From an uncultured Clostridia bacterium (GTDB lineage: Bacteria > Bacillota > Clostridia > Christensenellales > Borkfalkiaceae), in NCBI GenBank assembly GCA_944362555.1, contig CALVTL010000009.1, forward strand, positions 1 to 56,235: a DNA stretch of 56,235 bases. Direction: 5' to 3'. This document shows positions 54,431 through 56,235 of the stretch, piece by piece (the first letter of the stretch is position 1; every line of letters starts with the position of its first letter). The notes beneath the pieces were generated by a model. The model made no database searches. It worked only from the letters and a program-made list of their open reading frames with translations, and was not told the DNA's origin. Made by a program: the position numbers and the translations under genes.

Positions 54431-55261
54431 CTAACCACAGCCGCGCCGCTTTTTTCTACCAATAACAGGGGCGCGCCCCTGTACCCCGTGTTTATTACTG
54501 CTTGGCTGCTCCTGCGGGCTTTCCTGTTCCCTGCGGCAGATGATTTGCGTGTACCGCACAATGCCGTAATACTCGCTCTCATACGTTGAGCTTTGCACGC
54601 GCTGCACGTCTGCAAGGCTCTCTAACTCTGCTTCTATTTGCTCTTCGTCCGTGTATTCCTGCGGCGCATTGAGCCCGCGGGACATGGAGTAACTTCTATA
54701 TCCGATGAGCCGCTCATCCATGTTTTCTTTCGTCATGTACTTGGTGACATAAGCGCCGACATTATCAACGTTGTCAATGCGGTTGAGCTTAATGAAGCCA
54801 TGCCCCCAAACTTCGGCAAGCGCTTTGACATCGACAAAGGGGAGGTTGCAGAGCAAATGAAAATGCACCGCCCCGCGCTTTTGAAACTCAATCACGCAGA
54901 CATAGGCAAAGCGGGGAAATTGCCGTTTTAATCGCTTGAAGAAATTATCAAGCTCTTTGCGGGCGCGGTCAATGTCTGTCATATTCTCCGCGTAAGTCAG
55001 CGTGAGAAACTTGTTAAGCTGCGGATTTGCATTGATGATGCGCCGCACATGTCTCCGCGCTCTGGCTGCCGTCTTGTTGCGGTTGTCAAGCTTGGTCTCG
55101 TCCGAGGTAAAGGGCGCGTTTGCGCGTCCTTTGCGGGAGAACGTGCCGCCACGGAGTACGGGCATTTCATACTCGTAGAGCTCGACGACGTTTCCAGACC
55201 GAATAAGCCGCCGATTATAGGGCGTGAGGGTATGAAGCTTTGGCAGTATCATGCAGTTCAT
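54431..55261 (-). CDS. HUH-type rolling-circle replication initiator
   Basis: A 276-residue Rep. Motif I is FLTLTY (85-90). Motif II is the HUH metal site HFH (133-135) in RGAVHFHLLCN. Motif III has Tyr171 and Tyr175 in YVTKYMTKEN (Y-x3-Y), the pattern of microvirus VP4-like and some plasmid Reps that nick and rejoin ssDNA. The start is uncertain: ATG at 55261 or 55252, neither with a good SD. The tail is Gln/Arg-rich. It implies the excised circle replicates by rolling circle. Confidence 0.88.
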   Translation of the reverse strand: MNCMILPKLHTLTPYNRRLIRSGNVVELYEYEMPVLRGGTFSRKGRANAPFTSDETKLDNRNKTAARARRHVRRIINANPQLNKFLTLTYAENMTDIDRARKELDNFFKRLKRQFPRFAYVCVIEFQKRGAVHFHLLCNLPFVDVKALAEVWGHGFIKLNRIDNVDNVGAYVTKYMTKENMDERLIGYRSYSMSRGLNAPQEYTDEEQIEAELESLADVQRVQSSTYESEYYGIVRYTQIICRREQESPQEQPSSNKHGVQGRAPVIGRKKRRGCG

Positions 55262-55294
55262 CGCGGTGAATTAAATACCTTTAATCGAGTTAAG

Positions 55295-55319
55295 AGGCGC
55301 CCCGCCTGACGGGGCGCCC
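55295..55319. promoter_or_regulatory. GC-rich palindrome upstream of rep, possible origin
   Basis: GGCGCCCCG and CGGGGCGCC flank a 5-7-base loop. A stable hairpin near rep is a plausible nick (double-strand origin) site; no nick sequence was identified. Confidence 0.35.
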
Positions 55320-55395
55320 GCAAGCGGGTCCCCCGTCGTTGCGGCGCTCGTCGAAGCACGCGGCTTTCGCTCTTGCCTGTCTCCTTTCCTGAATC

Positions 55396-55428
55396 AAAAA
55401 AGCCCTTGCGGTGCGAGCGCAAGAGCCT
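55396..55428 (-). terminator. Terminator in the rep leader
   Basis: On the minus strand GGCTCTTGCG, loop CTCGCAC, CGCAAGGGC, then T6. It lies between the rep promoter and rep, so it can attenuate rep-int transcription. Confidence 0.7.
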
Positions 55429-55468
55429 TTCTATCTATAAGGGAATTCGGAAGCCCCTCATATTCTGA

Positions 55469-55497
55469 TTGACAAAGTCCTCGCACGGCTTTATGAT
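55469..55497 (+). promoter_or_regulatory. Plus-strand promoter of the XRE repressor
   Basis: TTGACA (55469-55474), 17 bp, TATGAT (55492-55497), followed by TTGACTA at 55507, 55535 and 55554, probable operators. Confidence 0.7.
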
Positions 55498-55519
55498 ATA
55501 GTCATATTGACTACCTCAT

Positions 55520-55547
55520 ATTATACTCGCCGTTTTGACTATGTCAA
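55520..55547 (-). promoter_or_regulatory. Minus-strand promoter of rep-int with operator
   Basis: On the minus strand TTGACA (55547-55542), 16 bp, TATAAT (55525-55520). The palindrome TTGAC-TAT-GTCAA (55535-55547) covers the -35. Confidence 0.7.
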
Positions 55548-55598
55548 GTCATTTTGACTACCTTTGTGATATAATTTTCTTTGAGGAGAAAATGTGCT

Positions 55599-55856
55599 AT
55601 GAAAAATTCGGTAAATTCGGTTCTAAAAGTTTTTTTAGATGCTGGCTCGGTGTCCGTTCGCTTTGGAAAGCATTTGATGCAACTTCGGGCAGAGCGCAAT
55701 ATGACGCAAAAAGCAATGGCGGAAAAATTGCAGGTCAGTGAGAGTACATACGCAAATTGGGAGCAGGGGAGACGAGAACCGTCTCTCTCTAATTTAATTC
55801 AAATTGCAAAGATTTTAGAGACTGATATGAACTCTCTTTTTGATATTGAAGCGTGA
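55599..55856 (+). CDS. XRE-family repressor of the element
   Basis: An 85-residue DNA-binding protein. The HTH (LRAERNMTQKAMAEKLQVSESTYANWEQGRREPSLSNL) occupies residues 29-67 with the standard tail ILETDMNSLFDIEA. GAGGAG (55583-55588) lies 10 bases before ATG. Codon use is much AT-richer than in the surrounding genes, fitting foreign origin. It stands divergent to rep-int with repeated TTGACTA sites between, so it probably represses rep-int. It ends 2 bases before attR. Confidence 0.9.
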   Translation: MKNSVNSVLKVFLDAGSVSVRFGKHLMQLRAERNMTQKAMAEKLQVSESTYANWEQGRREPSLSNLIQIAKILETDMNSLFDIEA

Positions 55857-55858
55857 CT

Positions 55859-55919
55859 ATTGGAAATCGTGTGACGGGGGTGACTCGTCCGGAGGTTCGA
55901 ATCCTCTTCTCTGCGCCAA
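55859..55919 (+). repeat. attR, 61-bp core
   Basis: The second perfect copy of the tRNA-Ser 3' half. It lacks the 5' half of a tRNA and is nonfunctional as a gene. Confidence 0.93.
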
Positions 55920-55970
55920 CACGAGAGCGCCCCAACGGGGCGCTTTTTTCGTGTTGGCGCAGAGAAGAGG
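55903..55970. repeat. 22-bp inverted repeat around a terminator at attR
   Basis: 55903-55924 (tRNA 3' end plus ACACGA) is the exact reverse complement of 55949-55970. The loop holds an AGCGCCCC-AAC-GGGGCGCT hairpin with T6, a terminator. Confidence 0.9.
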
Positions 55971-56235
55971 CAGAATGACCCTCCGATTCCCGGAGGTTCG
56001 CGCGAAGCATTGCCTTTCAGCGGTGCAGGTCAGTGTCGGAATGCGCAAAGGCAATGCGAAGCTTTGGCGAGGGGACCCCCTTGGGGGTGTCGCCAAAATC
56101 CTCTAAAAGCCCGCCTTTTGGCGGGCTTTTTGCGTGGCGCAGAGAAGAGGTGGAAAGACCCTCCGATTCCCGGAGGTTCGCGCGAAGCATTGCCTTTCAG
56201 CGGTGCAGGTCAGTGACGGAATGCGCAAAGGCAAT
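55955..56235. repeat. 180-bp tandem repeat starting with inverted tRNA-Ser end
   Basis: 55955-56054 and 56135-56235 align at an exact 180-base offset with four mismatches in about 100 bases; the second unit runs off the window. Each begins with GGCGCAGAGAAGAGG, the reverse complement of the tRNA-Ser 3' end, and carries CCGGAGGTTCG from the T-arm. The first unit also has GCATTGCCTTT/AAAGGCAATGC, TTGGCGA/TCGCCAA, and a terminator (56105-56132). No supported gene lies here. Confidence 0.85.

Larger units (their letters stand above)
53375..55919. mobile_element. 2.5-kb integrated rolling-circle element in tRNA-Ser
   Basis: The element is bounded by perfect 61-bp direct repeats (53375-53435 and 55859-55919) copied from the tRNA-Ser 3' half, giving a circular form of 2484 bp. 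Contents: tyrosine integrase and HUH replication protein on the minus strand, and a divergent XRE repressor on the plus strand with an operator-rich promoter region. No capsid, mobilisation or other cargo gene is visible. The repressor is markedly AT-richer than the host genes. It may be a cryptic integrative plasmid or a remnant of a small ssDNA phage-like element. Confidence 0.88.

Noticed and set aside
55955-56235. tRNA genes or ORFs in the 180-bp repeats
   Set aside because: The tRNA-like parts are incomplete and partly inverted; the short frames have no start signals.

Overview
The window reads as chromosomal DNA of a GC-rich, endospore-forming member of the Firmicutes (Clostridia). The evidence is spoIVA, T-box control of thrS, an AUU-started infC behind an attenuated leader, DapL-type diaminopimelate synthesis, strong SD sequences and TTGACA-17-TATAAT promoters. 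An uncultured gut lineage of the Christensenellales kind is my guess from general style only; no marker here proves it.

Layout. 1-4.7 kb: phosphate handling (PhoU, Na/Pi cotransporter, PhoP/PhoR-like pair). 4.8-6.7 kb: GH51 arabinofuranosidase. 6.8-7.3 kb: two gene relics fused head to head. 7.4-8.9 kb: spoIVA behind a sigma-E-like promoter. 9.0-10.5 kb: membrane-anchored protein ending in a ribosomal-L15-like domain. 10.5-13.4 kb: TM1266-type regulator behind an attenuator-like leader, then an SsuABC/ThiXYZ-type ABC transporter. 13.5-23.7 kb: one giant surface protein (3366 aa) with eight in-phase 549-bp repeats. 24-27 kb: WYL regulator, then tyrS-yigZ behind a tyrosine-rich leader peptide and terminator. 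27-35 kb: ilvE, fused ABC transporter (minus), clpB, ATP-grasp ligase. 35-42.9 kb: leuS (minus), a putative sporulation gene, T-box-thrS, infC-rpmI-rplT, rRNA methyltransferase. 42.9-53.2 kb: yebC, proA, NUDIX, purA-dapF-pyrG-dapL, malQ, mscL. 53.3-55.9 kb: tRNA-Ser(GGA) with a 2.5-kb integrated element (integrase, HUH Rep, XRE repressor) between 61-bp att repeats. 55.9 kb to the end: a 180-bp tandem repeat that starts with an inverted copy of the tRNA-Ser 3' end.

The most notable systems are: (i) a ribosome-mediated attenuator built from an 18-residue peptide with four Tyr codons directly upstream of tyrS, beside a canonical T-box on thrS; (ii) the giant repeat protein with mosaic, gene-converted repeats; (iii) the minimal integrated rolling-circle element and the neighbouring tRNA-derived 180-bp repeats; (iv) a membrane protein carrying an L15-like domain. 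All similarity statements rest on recognising motifs by eye; no database search was run.
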